Part shown: positions 21,440-31,885 of the stretch, one piece after another | How the letters are laid out: each line of letters opens with the position of its first letter | Numbering within the stretch: the stretch's first letter is position 1 | Source: Flaccisagitta enflata | Lineage: Eukaryota; Chaetognatha; Sagittoidea; Aphragmophora | NCBI GenBank assembly: GCA_965153355.1 | Contig: OZ231126.1 | Coordinates: forward strand, 23,126,001-23,190,000 | Reading direction: 5' to 3' | DNA: 64,000 nt | Program-made: the position numbers and the translations under genes | Notes under the pieces: generated by a model | The model's input: the letters and a program-made list of their open reading frames with translations, nothing else | What the model was told of the DNA's origin: nothing | The model's database searches: none

Positions 21440-22000
21440 CCACTTCAGGCAAGTCCCCCTGTGTTCTACAGGACTTCGTCCCCTTTTGGGCTGCTGCCCT
21501 GCTTCCCCTCACTCCAATTCACAATCACGCAAAGCAGGTCAACACGTATCAATGACCATATATTGCCCTTGGGCGACCTGTTGTTTGTCCGTGCGTCCCC
21601 CCAAGGCCTTCTCAGCCCTGAAATCAGCTCTCTCAGAACTAAAATCTACCCTCTCAGGCCTGAAATCTGCCCTCTCAGGCCTTGAATCTGCCCTCTCAGG
21701 CCTGAAATCAGTCAACTTAGGCCGAAAATCTTCCCTCTCAGACTCTAGGTCTGAGAGGGAAGATTTCAGGCCTGAGAGGGTAGATTTAAGGCCTGAGAGG
21801 GCGGAGTTCAGGGCTGAGAGGGTCTGAGGGGCGGACAGACAGATGGACGAAAGAATGGACGCACAAATGAAAGTCCCCCTGTATTCCAAAGGACTTTGTC
21901 TCCTTCAGGGCCGCTGCCCTGCTTCCCCCATTCCAATTCAGAATCATGCAAAGCAGGGCAACGGGTATCGCTGACCAGATATTGCCCTACATATTGCCCT
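21440..22000. mobile_element. Foldback element family E, copy 3, compound
   Basis: Contains two right-end modules (GTATCAATGACCATATATTG and GGGTATCGCTGACCAGATAT) around an inverted pair of CCTCTCAGGCCTGAAATCTG arrays (21600-21830, turning at about 21745). Confidence 0.75.
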
Positions 22001-22145
22001 TGACCATGCAGAAGCCCTCTGGGCCCCCTGAGGCCCAGGCTCCTATAATTTGTATAGGGTGTATAGGCCTCTACAGGCCTCTGCTGCTCTCACTCTACTT
22101 CTTCAGCTGATCACAATACACAACAGGTATCGCTGACCATATGCA

Positions 22146-22552
22146 ATCGTTGGATGACTTGCTTATTGCTGCCCCTGCCCACCAGCACGCAACTAGGTAG
22201 CTATGTCTCTGGCCTTATTCTTAAGCATAATAAGGATTCATCGCATTCCTCCTCTGGAGTATGCTAGTGGTTTTCAGTCGCATGCTACGCAACTCTACAA
22301 CCCTGTCTATCCATCCAACTATGGGGCTTTTGGGCGTGCCGCTCCTGCCCAAATGCTCCCCTGACCTCAAATATGGCCCCTGATCAGCCACACGCAACTG
22401 GAGGTAGTTGAGGATTGGCTTCTCTAAAAAAGGCTTTGTCCATCCATCTGTCTGTCCATCAGTCTGTGTGCACAAGTGGAGAAAACAGGCATTTCCGCTC
22501 CTGCCCACCCGTCTGCGACATGCATTGGTTGTGTATCCAGCTTTGTTTTTTT
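22146..22552 (-). mobile_element. Cluster of three HINE-like fragments
   Basis: All read on the minus strand. An A-type 5' fragment lies at 22146-22215. An A copy with hairpin AGTTGCGTAGCATGCGACT (complement at 22276-22294) runs to about 22415. A third copy with GTCGCAGACGGGTGGGCAGG and the end AACAAAGCTGGATACACA lies at 22428-22552. Confidence 0.65.
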
Positions 22553-22663
22553 TCTTTGTCAAAACAAATCCATTTCTTGACAATACAAGAATGGGTGCTT
22601 CAAGAACAATCTTTTTTTGCATTTACCAAACGCTAATAAGTGGTGTTTCCTTACTTCACATTT

Positions 22664-22895
22664 TGGTGTTTATGAAATGCCAAACATTGTGTTTCTGAAA
22701 TGCCAAAAACGGTGTTTTTGAAATGCCAAAAATGGCCTTTCTGAAATGCAAAAAATGGCATTTCTGAAACGCCTAAAATGGCGTAATTGAAACACTAAAA
22801 ATGATGTAAATGAAACGCCAAAAATGGTATTTCTAAAATGCCAAAAGTGCCGTTTCTGAAACGCCAAAAAGGGGGTTTCTGAAACACTAAATGCT
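22664..22895. repeat. Minisatellite of TTTCTGAAATGCCAAAAATG units
   Basis: About ten ~22-bp units. Confidence 0.85.
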
Positions 22896-22918
22896 GTTGT
22901 TGCATAACTTAACATTTA

Positions 22919-23385
22919 CAGTAGATTTTGTCTAGACTTAGAAATACGGGGGAGCTCATAACCTGAGTATTAGTAAAGTGAGGGGGCTGATATTTTGCAG
23001 ATGTAATGTGTAAACCCTAAAGGATTGACGATGGGGTATGATATCCCCCTACGGCTTATCTTAGGAAAAAGACTTTTAGTATAAAACTATAGGAACAATC
23101 ATTTTTTTTGCAGAATTTCAGCTTCATCTATTTGCTGGAATAGTAAAACCAGCCGTGGATTTAAACCTTAAATTAAAAGATCAGTAACTGATAAATCTGA
23201 TGTCAAGTGAGTTAACCACTAGACCAACTTCTGAAGCTGATTTTATGACGAAAATTTGATTGAGTGTATTAAAGGGAGTTTTCCATCCACAGAGCTGCCA
23301 TACCCCATCGTCAACCCTTCAGGTCATAAGCATTATACATACACAGTTTCAGCCCTGTATTTCTAAGTCTAGACAACATCTACTG
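22919..23385. mobile_element. TA-site foldback MITE, 467 bp (family T, short form)
   Basis: Ends CAGTAGATTTTGTCTAGACT and the inverted form of CAGTAGATGTTGTCTAGACT, flanked by TA (22917-22918, 23386-23387). The interior has GACGATGGGGTATG and its inverse CATACCCCATCGTC. Same family as 43056-45723. Confidence 0.88.
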
Positions 23386-23705
23386 TATGCCTTTCAGAAA
23401 CGCAAAAAGCGGGCCTTTTGATACAAGAAAATAGTAGCTACATTTAGTTTTTTTAGCACCGGTATGCCAGCTGTATGAAACGCCCCCAAAAACGTGTTTC
23501 AAAACTGCAGCATGCCATGAGTGTTGTAACACCAAAAAAAGATCGTTTTGTAACGGCCCTTAATGGCTGTGTCATAACGATATTTTTCATGGGTTAATGA
23601 CAGATTTTCTGTGTCACTAGCTTCAAAAATGGCCGTTTTGAGACAACCCCAAAGCACGTGACGGACTATCTCGCACTTGTACAAGTGCATTAGGAGTTAG
23701 GATTT

Positions 23706-23873
23706 TTTAGTCGCGGACACGCGACTCTACACCTTGCCGTGTCGGTCGGTCGGTAGGTCGGTAGGTCGGTCCGTCCGTCCGTCCGTCCGTCACATTTTTG
23801 AATTCCGAGCGGTTTTCGCATTACTGCTCCTGCCCAACCGTCCGCGACTGGATTGCCGTGTATCCGGCCTTGT
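23706..23873 (-). mobile_element. HINE-like element, family B, full length
   Basis: Hairpin complement AGTCGCGGACACGCGACT at 23709-23726. The 5' end (minus strand AACAAGGCCGGATACACGGC) is at 23873, with subterminal AGTCGCGGACGGTTGGGCAG. Lies in a CCP-gene intron. Confidence 0.93.
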
Positions 23874-23970
23874 TTTCTTTAGACCACCACGATAATGGAA
23901 TCTTATGAAAAGAAAATAGCCAGCACGTTTTAATAACACTCTCAGTATTAGTGTCCTCAAAAAAGGATAC

Positions 23971-24146
23971 CTGACACATTTTTCATGGGGATAAATCCAG
24001 CTACCGTCATCAGAGCAAGTTGCCAGAATTTCCTTCTTTGCGATAAATTTTTGGTGGCAAATCAATTTACATTGGTATCCGGTTAGAATCCCTTCCGATC
24101 CGCACTGACACCTCCAATAACCGTTCTTTCCTACAACTGTGGCAGC
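23971..24146 (-). CDS. CCP/sushi receptor, internal exon
   Basis: A 176-nt exon with acceptor CATATTTTCTCAG and donor GTATCC. The single open frame enters in phase 0 and leaves after two bases. It encodes WRCQCGSEG, GYQCKLICHQKF and ATCSDDGSWIYPHEKC, i.e. the spaced cysteines, Gly-Ser-Trp and final Cys of a complement-control (sushi) module. Such modules bind proteins or glycans outside the cell. Its exit phase fits the last exon at 20557, and its entry phase fits the exit of 30585-30837. Confidence 0.82.
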
Positions 24147-24396
24147 CTGAGAAAATATGATTTTTTTAGCAAGTTAGTGCAGGAATTTCGAATTATATTT
24201 CCTATTTAGCAAAGATTTGGTGCAGATGGACACTGTCCATTGGACAGGGGGAGTGTAGCAGAAAGAGTACTTGAGATTAATGTAGGGACAGTGATGGCAA
24301 AACTACCTAAAATGTAGTGGAATTTGTTTGGCCAGATGGACAGATGGACGAATGTGAGTAATAGAAATACTGTCATAGGTGAGAGGCAAGAGAATT

Positions 24397-25616
24397 TAGT
24401 GTTCGCAAAAGCAGTGGATTTTATTTCTGCTAGCAGAAAGCAGAAAAGATATTTTCCTGCTAGCACTGCTAGCAATAAAGAGCAGTACTATGCATATATA
24501 TAAACTTACCGTTATGCCCTTTTACCATCCAAAAATGGGTAAAAACTACCAAAGAAGAGAAAGTGTAATGGACTTTTAACACATTTGCATTAAATGAGGC
24601 AACAACAAGGCCAGCAACAAGACCAGATATATGACACCACTATATTGGGTGGCTGGGCACTGTCATTACAATGCAAAAAAAAAACCACAAACAATTTAAG
24701 TGTTACAAACCGACGGAGCAACTGTCCAACAGACAAGGAGTCCTATGTCTGCAAAAACAGAATTAAACATAAAAATGTGTGTTTCAGGAAGGAGAAAGTT
24801 TCAGTGTCTTGCCATCGTAAGTATTAGAGGAGCATGAGAAGGTGCCTATATGGATACGTTCTTTATCGCGACATCATATTCATCTGGTGTTTTCTTGTGG
24901 TCTGCATATCTCAGAAATAGACAGGAATTGGTTACCCGTTTAAAAATAGCACATTACTTTTTGGTATCTCAAGATAATCTGTGCAGTGGGAGTATTTTCT
25001 GAAAAAGGATAGTACTTAGTAAAGGGTCCAGATTTAACACCATTAAGAGCTCTAAAGGCTCAGGTCTTTTTACTAGGTAGTTTTGGTGGTAATGTTATCC
25101 AACTTTCACAACAATCACCTGGTTTTCAATGAATAATGATGGAGGAAGCCAACACTTTTAGATGGCATATTGTATGAATTACTTTATCAGCAATCGTCGC
25201 AATAAGCATCTCAGCTGCACTAGATGCACATTCTTCCTCTTCCTCTTCTAGAGTTCAGCTGAAAAGGTATTTTTTGTAGTCTTGAGTCCAATAAATATTT
25301 CCAATTTAGCATGTCTTTCTGATTCTGGATGTATCCCATCAGTTCAAGGTAATTGTCATGAACAGCCTTTACATATTTATGTATAAAATTATCATTTTCT
25401 GAAGATTTTTTCAACATTGACATAAAAAAAGAGAACAGAAGAAATCTTTGTAGATATTTTATTTGAATTTTTACCAGAAAATGGACGGGGAAGTCTCAAA
25501 ACATTAGAATTTTCACTGCTACTTACTGCTAGCAGCTGAAAATTTTCTGCTAGCAGAGCAGTTTCAAATTACTGCTAGCAGCTCTGCTAGCAGATTGCCT
25601 GCTCGTGCGAACACTA
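24397..25616. mobile_element. hAT-like non-autonomous element
   Basis: Termini TAGTGTTCGCAAAAGCAG and the inverse of TAGTGTTCGCACGAGCAG, both followed inward by repeated CTGCTAGCAG. The flanks CAAGAGAATT (left) and CAAGAGAT (right) look like an 8-bp duplication with a small indel. A minus-strand open frame of 67 codons (25220-25423) may be a transposase remnant. About 300 bp (24826-25130) recur at 55360-55680. Confidence 0.75.
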
Positions 25617-25654
25617 CAAGAGATCAGAGGTCTGATATAAGATTAAACCTCGGG

Positions 25655-25750
25655 GGTCGCTCAGGGTTTTCCCAGATTGGTTGAGGTTGCAATCCCCAAG
25701 CAACCCCAAATGAACGAAAGGCAACCCTAAGGCAATCCCGAGGCAACCCC
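25655..25750. repeat. Minisatellite of GCAACCCCGAG units
   Basis: Degenerate ~11-bp units. A second array of the same unit lies at 29300-29490, in the same orientation. The outer edges (ACCTCGGGGGTCGCTC and GAGCAACCCCCGGGTTTTAT) are inverted with respect to each other. Confidence 0.7.
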
Positions 25751-25841
25751 AGGCAACGATGAGAAATTCCCAGAGTACAAACATAACAGACAAACCTCAA
25801 GACAATATTCTAAGAAAAACAATGAATATAATATAATTATA

Positions 25842-25966
25842 ACAAGGCCGGATACACGGCTACCCTAGTAGCGTGCGGGTGGGCAGGAGCAGTGCTAGAG
25901 AAGGTAACTAGGGCATCTGGGCAGGAGCCATATGCTCAGAAAGCTCAAAAAAGCCGAAAAAATTAA
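25842..25966 (+). mobile_element. HINE-like element, family A, 5' half
   Basis: AACAAGGCCGGATACACGGC, AGTAGCGTGCGGGTGGGCAG; interrupted at AAAAAATT by the F element that follows. Confidence 0.8.
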
Positions 25967-26450
25967 TAGTCGCAAAAGCGTTAGATGATCAGCGGTACCT
26001 GTGCCCTGCTTAAGTAGGTTGTGGTAGAAGTTGAGTGGGGAGCAGGTCCCAAAGGGGTCGATGACCTGTACTTTCACACATATGGGGAATTTATTTCTCC
26101 TTCTCCTTCTTCTTCTCCTTCTCCTTCTCCTTCTCCTCCTCCGCACCCCCTCTCCCCCAAGCCTCAAGGCCCATATCTCAGCCTCGAGGCTCATATCCCA
26201 GCATCAAGGCCCAAATCCCAGTCTTGAGGCCCAAATCCCTTGAGGCTGGAATTAGGGCCTTAGGGTTGGGATTTGGGCCTCAAGACTGGGATCTGGGCCC
26301 AGGAGGCTGGGATATGGGCCTCGAGGTTGAGAAATGGGCCTCGAGGCTTGGGGAGGTACAGGAGGAGGAAGGAGGAGAAGAAGAAGGAGAAGGAAGGAAA
26401 TTCATGTGTGGCATAGGTCATCGACCTGGGGCTGCTGCCCAAAAGGGACC
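25967..26450. mobile_element. Foldback element family F, copy 2
   Basis: Left end AATAGTCGCAAAAGCGTTAG, GATCAGCGGTACCTGTGCCC, then CTTTCACACATATGGGGAAT. The inverted GCCTCAAGGCCCAAATCC / GAGGCTGGGATATGGGCC array follows, and the copy ends GGGGCTGCTGCCCAAAAG. It is joined directly to A-type GGACCAACCAACCGACCAAC. Confidence 0.8.
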
Positions 26451-26480
26451 AACCAACCGACCAACCCACAACCCACCCAC

Positions 26481-27010
26481 TATGACTCAGATCAGCCCAG
26501 CTAAAGAAAATTCCCATACCCAGCCTCTAACCACCCAGCAACCACCCCAAAAGGCTCAAACCGCCTTCACTATGACTCAGATCAGCCCAGCTAAAGAAAA
26601 TTCCCATACCCAGCCTCTAACCACCCAGCAACCACCCCAAAAGGCTCAAACCGCCTTCACTATGACTCAGATCAGCCCAGCTAAAGAAAATTCCCATACC
26701 CAGCCTCTAACCACCCAGCAACCACCCCAAAAGGCTCAAACCGCCTTCACTATGACTCAGATCAGCCCAGCTAAAGAAAATTCCCATACCCAGCCTCTAA
26801 CCACCCAGCAACCACCCCAAAAGGCTCAAACCGCCTTCACTATGACTCAGATCAGCCCAGCTAAAGAAAATTCCCATACCCAGCCTCTAACCACCCAGCA
26901 ACCACCCCAAAAGGCTCAAACCGCCTTCACTATGACTCAGATCAGCCCAGCTAAAGAAAATTCCCATACCCAGCCTCTAACCACCCAGCAACCACCCCAA
27001 AAGGCTCAAA
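26481..27010 (+). repeat. 90-bp minisatellite, about 5.9 near-identical units
   Basis: Units start TATGACTCAGATCAGCCCAG at 26481, 26571, 26661, 26751, 26841 and 26931. Copies are identical as far as I can compare. Because 90 is a multiple of three, a 30-residue unit (MTQISPAKENSHTQP...) reads through; I see no other sign of coding. Confidence 0.95.
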
Positions 27011-27489
27011 ATGCTTATTTTACATTAGATATTGTGCGGACTCCTTCAAGCAAATCAATGCGATGTTCTTCTCTGTTGCTCTTCTTTTGGTCTTTATCTT
27101 TTTACAATGTCTGGTAATTGCTAGAGCTGTGGAGCAAGTGAGCGGAGCGAGTGGTGCGAGCGAACAAATGCCGTGAGTGACTAAGTGGCCCATTAAAACG
27201 CTTGTCTGTGAGTGAAAACACACCCTCTCTCTCTGGCTATCTCTCTCATGTTTTTCAATGTTATTCAATGGGAATCATGCAATTTTTCACCTTTTTGTTA
27301 ATTTTCTATGTTTTTCAATGGGAAGTTTGTATTTTGTCAATTTCCCAATTTCCCAAGTTATTCATTGGGAACTTGAGGCTTGAGAAGCGGGGGGGGGGAG
27401 ACATACGTATGGACGGACGTACGGACGTCTTAAAATTCACCCCTGTGTCCTAAAGGAAATCGGCCCTTTGGGGCCGCTGCCCAAAAAGG

Positions 27490-27558
27490 GGACCAACCAA
27501 CCGACCGACCGACCGACCGACCAACATAGCGGGGTATAGAGTCGCGTAGCACGCGACT
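27490..27558 (+). mobile_element. HINE-like element, family A, 3' end fused to an E end
   Basis: CTTTGGGGCCGCTGCCCAAA (E box) passes directly into GGACCAACCAACCGACC, and the perfect hairpin AGTCGCGTAGCACGCGACT is at 27540-27558. Confidence 0.85.
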
Positions 27559-27622
27559 AAAAAAACGGACAATAACATGACTACAAATTCGGGAACAAAT
27601 GAACGCACGAACGAACATATGA

Positions 27623-27705
27623 AACAAGGCCGGAAATATGGCAGGACAGTCGCGGACGGTTGGGCAGGGGCTGTAAAACGACAGCCGCTCGCAATTCAAA
27701 AAAAT
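27623..27705 (+). mobile_element. HINE-like element, family B, 5' fragment
   Basis: AACAAGGCCGGAAATATGGC then AGTCGCGGACGGTTGGGCAG and CCGCTCGCAATTCAAA. Confidence 0.8.
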
Positions 27706-27778
27706 TTGAGATGAAAACAAAAAACTAATGAACGATGAATCAAGTAGAAAATTGACAATGGTGGTTGTTTTCCTTGAC

Positions 27779-27849
27779 ATTGTTGCTGTTGTTGTTGTTC
27801 TCACTTACTCTAGTTGTTTTTGTTGTTGTTTTTGTTGTTGTTTTCGTAG

Positions 27850-27944
<95 letters not shown>

Positions 27945-28200
27945 GGCGTTGGCGTTGTGGGCATTTTTGTTGTTGTTGTTGGCGTTGTTGTTGTTGTTGT
28001 TGTTGGCGTTGTTGTTGTTGGCGTTGTTGTTGTTGTTGTTGTTGTTGTTGTTGGCATTGTTGGCGGCGTTGTTGTTGTTGTTTGCATTGGCGTTGTTGTT
28101 GTTGGTGGCGTTGTTGTTGACATTGGCGTTGGCATAATTGGCGTTGTTGGCGTATTTTTTGTAGTTCTTGTTCTTGTTGTTATTGTTGTTGTTTTCTTTT
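27779..28200. repeat. (GTT)n microsatellite with interspersed GGC
   Basis: TTG/GTT triplets, nearly pure at 27845-27945, then mixed with TTGGCG. The poly-Val, poly-Leu, poly-Cys, poly-Thr and poly-Asn ORFs over it are artefacts. Confidence 0.95.
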
Positions 28201-28542
28201 TTTAATATCATTTTCTTATTGTCATTTTCGTTTTTGTTCTAGCATTTGAAAGTTACACTGTTGTTGTCGTTAATATTGTCTTTGTCGTTGTCCTCGTTAT
28301 CGTTGAGCACTGTCCATTTGATCATCTTTGTTATTGTAGTTGTTGTCGTTGTTGTCAACCTGTTGTTGTTGTCATCGTTATCGTTGTTACCTAAGGTCTT
28401 GGCCGTCACTGCATAATTCATGTGTATCCTTCTTTTTCCCTCAGTCGATTCGGTTGTTGTTAATTTGGACGCTTTCTTCGTTGTTATTGTTTTTGTTTTT
28501 GTTTTTTTTTGTCGTTATTTCCGTTGAATTAAATTCCCGGCA

Positions 28543-28735
28543 TCAATACTGATCAAAACTTCTACGGCAAGAGCAGTTGCAACGTTGCATAATGAAAGCA
28601 GTCATAGTCCCACTACACATAATGCACAGACCAGCTCTAAAACGTTTGTGATTAGTGTAACCATGGTTACGTGATAACAAACACAACCATTGACTGACTT
28701 GAGCCAAGAAAAGAGCATTAGGTTGGCGACAAAAG
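28543..28735 (-). CDS. Candidate cysteine-rich exon
   Basis: After an acceptor-like TTTGTATTTCCAATCCAACAG, a minus-strand frame reads FCRQPNALFLAQVSQWLC, NHGYTNHKRFRAGLCIMC and RCNCSCRRS to a stop. It lies between CCP exons on the same strand. The cysteine spacing is not a clear CCP module and no donor is needed because the frame ends. It may belong to another gene or be chance. Confidence 0.25.
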
Positions 28736-29209
28736 CTGTTGGATTGGAAATACAAAAGTCGCGATATAGGACAAACCAGAAACTTTCCCACCTTCCCCCT
28801 TTAATACAATAAACTTGACATTGGTGGGAATCAATCAAGGCCAACGGGAGGTAGGTGGTGGTCTAATCTTGTCTGATCTAGCCCAAAACGTCTGAAAAAA
28901 CAACAAAAATTGATATTTTGGACAAATGGACAGTCTCACGGTCATGCCCCATCTATGGTGGCAACAAGGAATTGCAACGAATCAGAAAGAGCCCTCGTTT
29001 GATAGTTTGACCCTTAATCTTAGCTAATCTTGGCAAAAATGAGTTTCTCTAATTTGGTGGTTTTTGTGGCGCTGAGGGTGACCGAGTTTGGTTGACACAA
29101 TGGCACTTGGGTCAGAGCCTCAAAAGGTGAGCTACTAATAGAAAATAATCGGTTTGTCATTGGGAAACGAGGTTAGGGCCGAGAAATATTTAGTTAGCAC
29201 GAAACATCG

Positions 29210-29280
29210 TGCCACCAACCAACCGACCGACTGACTGACGGACCAACATAGCGGGGTGTAGAGTCGCGTAGCACGCGACT
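29210..29280 (+). mobile_element. HINE-like element, family A, 3' fragment
   Basis: CCAACCAACCGACCGACTGA, then AGCGGGGTGTAG and the perfect hairpin at 29262-29280. Confidence 0.85.
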
Positions 29281-29299
29281 AACAACTGCAAAATCAAAA

Positions 29300-29490
29300 A
29301 CAGTAACGTCAACTCCAAGCAACTCCGAGGTAACCCCGAGGTAATCCGGAGGCAGCCCCTTGAGTAGCCGAGTAGTCCGAGACAACCCGAGCAATCCTGA
29401 GAGTTGCGGGCCGAGATAACCCAAAGCAACCCCGAGCAATCCCGAGACAACCCAGAGCAACCCCAAGCAATCTGGAGCAACCCCCGGGTT
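29300..29490. repeat. Minisatellite of GCAACCCCGAG units, second array
   Basis: Same unit as 25655-25750 (CCCGAGCAATCCCGAGACAA). Confidence 0.7.
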
Positions 29491-29570
29491 TTATCTTGAA
29501 GTTATATACTACGCGTTTCCCAGTGTCACACAGGTTTGAAAGTATCAACTATTGTATTTTCCCTTGAGTA

Positions 29571-30489
29571 GGGTGAAGTGGGGTAAAATGGGTCACTTTT
29601 TCGAATGTTTTTTTAATATCGCGTAATTTATTGACAAAATGACGAATTTTACGGATGGTTATGGACAATGTGTGTTTCCTCTATTTCCACGAAAAAGGAA
29701 ATTGCCTCCAAAAAGATCTGTGTAGGGGGCAGCCCTCCTTTTTGTGAACAGGTAAGTGACCCATTTTACCCCACCCAGGTGGGGTAAAGTGGGTCACCTA
29801 CTTTTCTCTCAATGATATCCACAATTTCTTTATCTAAAGTGATCAATTCTTACGTATTAGTAGAAAAAGAATAGTTTTATACTTCAGTAGAGCCAAAAGT
29901 ATTATCAAACAGCAAATGTTGTTGAGTTTTGATTAAAATGATATGCAAATGATGTTTTGACATCAAATAAACAATTTTCATTAAAAAACTTCGAAAAAGG
30001 GTGGAAAAATATGGAAACGGGAAAAATGAGCTTTATATCACATACTTTCACCCATGAGCAGGGATAGCAAGCTTTTTGCTGAAAATTTGGTGATTTTTGC
30101 AGGGTGACCCATTTTACCCCACATTACTAAAAATTAATTTTTTAGCTAAGTATAGATAAAAACTGAAAAACATCACTTTCCACGTTTGACCACCCATCCG
30201 TAGTATGTAGGCGATGGGCAATGATTTTCTTCCTCCATTTGGTCTCCACGGCAACCAGAAGTTAGTTTCATGACCAGCGACCCCGAAATTATTTCATTTG
30301 TAAATATTATTGTATTACGCATCAGTGCATTTAAGAATTGGGGCAAATGTTCGTCTTGGAGTACTACAAGGCATCCTTCTTTTCAAAACAGATGAAAAAT
30401 TCGCTTCATTTCACTAGATTATTTCAGAATTAAAAAAAAAGTCAAGTGACCCATTTTACCCCGCTGACCCATTTTACCCCACTCTACCC
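29571..30489. mobile_element. TIR element with GGGGTAAAATGGGTCAC ends
   Basis: Left GGGTGAAGTGGGGTAAAATG and inverted right (complement GGGTAGAGTGGGGTAAAATG), with TA on each side. Extra copies of TGACCCATTTTACCCCAC lie at 29757-29775, 30105-30122 and 30452. About 920 bp, no transposase seen. Confidence 0.75.
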
Positions 30490-30584
30490 TAAACAAAGAA
30501 TTTTACTGTACTTAATGTAATGATTTTCGTTTCCTTTTATCATTCTTCTATCTTCTACTTATGATTTCATAAGAATGCAATCAC

Positions 30585-30837
30585 CGGTGGCATTTTGCAG
30601 GTTACGATTTCACAGTTTTCTTTCGGTTCGGACCATATCCGGTTGGCTTGACACGTCCGAGATATGTCTCCTGTTCTCCTATGAATTCCTCTCCAAGGGG
30701 GGCAAATCTACGAACAATTGGATTTGAATTTGTTATCTTGCGTACAAGAGGAATTGGCCGGTATCTCATTGGCAGGACAGGATACTGGTTTGCAGACTAC
30801 GTCCGTTGAAGTCCATGTCCGATTCGATTGACAGAAG
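30585..30837 (-). CDS. CCP/sushi receptor, internal exon with in-frame stop
   Basis: Acceptor TTTTTACTGCAACAG; donor GTGATT. The entry phase fits the exon at 31111-31315 and the exit phase fits 23971-24146. The 253 nt encode CQSNRTWTSTDVVCKPVSCP, then NKFKSNCS, a TAG stop, then ICPPW..., RTCQANRIWSEPKENC and EIVTCKMPP. Between the stop and RTCQ an alternative frame reads LGEEFIGEQETYL, which looks more CCP-like. A pair of compensating indels is therefore as likely as a point nonsense change. Cysteines and W-x-E spacing support two partial CCP modules. Confidence 0.68.
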
Positions 30838-30889
30838 CTGTTGCAGTAAAAACTAAAAAGTCATTGCGATTCTTGCACAGTGCACAAAA

Positions 30890-31080
<191 letters not shown>

Positions 31081-31110
31081 GCTTCTGCGCCAATATGTAC
31101 GTATGTTTAC

Positions 31111-31315
31111 CTTTCAGAAATTGTTCCATTTGGCAAAAAATATCCATCGTCGCATTTGAATTTGCAAGTTGTGTTGATCAGGAAAGTTGTATTGACCAGG
31201 GAAGTAGTGTTGATCAGGGAAGTAGTGTTGATCAGGACATGTTCGTTGGTGCAATTCCACTGTCCGTTGGAAACAGGAAACGCTTGTCCAATTTCTACGC
31301 ATACATCCCAATCAC
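31111..31315 (-). CDS. CCP/sushi receptor exon with sequon-coding minisatellite
   Basis: A 205-nt exon; acceptor ...GTGACTTAAG, donor GTAAAC. The frame (phase 1 in, phase 2 out) reads DWDVCVEIGQAFPVSNGQWN and CTNEHV, then four 6-residue units LINTTS / LINTTS / LVNTTF / LINTT, then CKFKCDDGYFLPNGTISE. Cysteines, Gly-Gln-Trp and CDDGYFLPNG are CCP-like. The four units come from an 18-bp tandem repeat (31169-31240) and each supplies an N-T-T glycosylation sequon. An extracellular, heavily N-glycosylated loop is inferred. Confidence 0.75.
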
Positions 31316-31700
31316 CTTAAGTCACAATTAAGGAGAAAGATATCTCTGTGTTCGATATTTGTCTCTACTGTGTCAGAGACATAAATCAGATTGTTATTGA
31401 GTCCTGCGGAGAAAAACGGATTTCCCTTTGTTTTATGAGGCGTTTGAGGAAGTTTGAGGGCAGAACTAGACTACGCATGAAATTAATAGCTAAGAAAGAG
31501 CTAATTCTCTTCTTTCAGATGACGCCACGCAGAATTCTGTGTGACCGATAGTTTTGGAGCTATGATTTTTTAAATCTTTTTTTATTTTTTCACATTTTCC
31601 CCAAAAACAAGGAATCAAGTAAGCTGAAGTCTTTGAACTTTGATAAGTCCAAGGTGATGATTGTGCATCCTGACAGCCCAGTCACTCTCATTTAAACTCT
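31316..31700. other. No recognised feature
   Basis: CCP-gene intron or flank; no repeat family identified. Confidence 0.4.
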
Positions 31701-31702
31701 GG

Positions 31703-31885
31703 ACTCTATGAGAGGCTTTGTCCGTCAGTCTATCCATTGGTCTGTTGGTCCGTCCGTCCGTCCAAGTGGAAAAGTGGAAAAACAAGCAGTCTAGATGCTT
31801 GTGTGGGGGGGTTGGGGTTGGGGTGTGGATGGGGGTTGGATGCCTCTGTCCACCTGTCCGCAACAATATTGTAACCCCGTGTTAC
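31703..31885 (-). mobile_element. HINE-like element, family C, hairpin lost
   Basis: Minus-strand start ATGTAACACGGGGTTACAAT, then GTTGCGGACAGGTGGACAG, a pyrimidine-rich C-type core and GGACGGACGGACC; ends at GACAAAGCCTCTCATAG without the hairpin. Confidence 0.8.

Noticed and set aside
26224-27117. 297-aa ORF with 30-residue repeats
   Set aside because: Begins inside a foldback element and continues only because the minisatellite unit is 90 bp; kept as a repeat, not a gene.
27728-28211. Poly-Cys, poly-Val, poly-Asn, poly-Thr ORFs
   Set aside because: (GTT)n microsatellite read in six frames.
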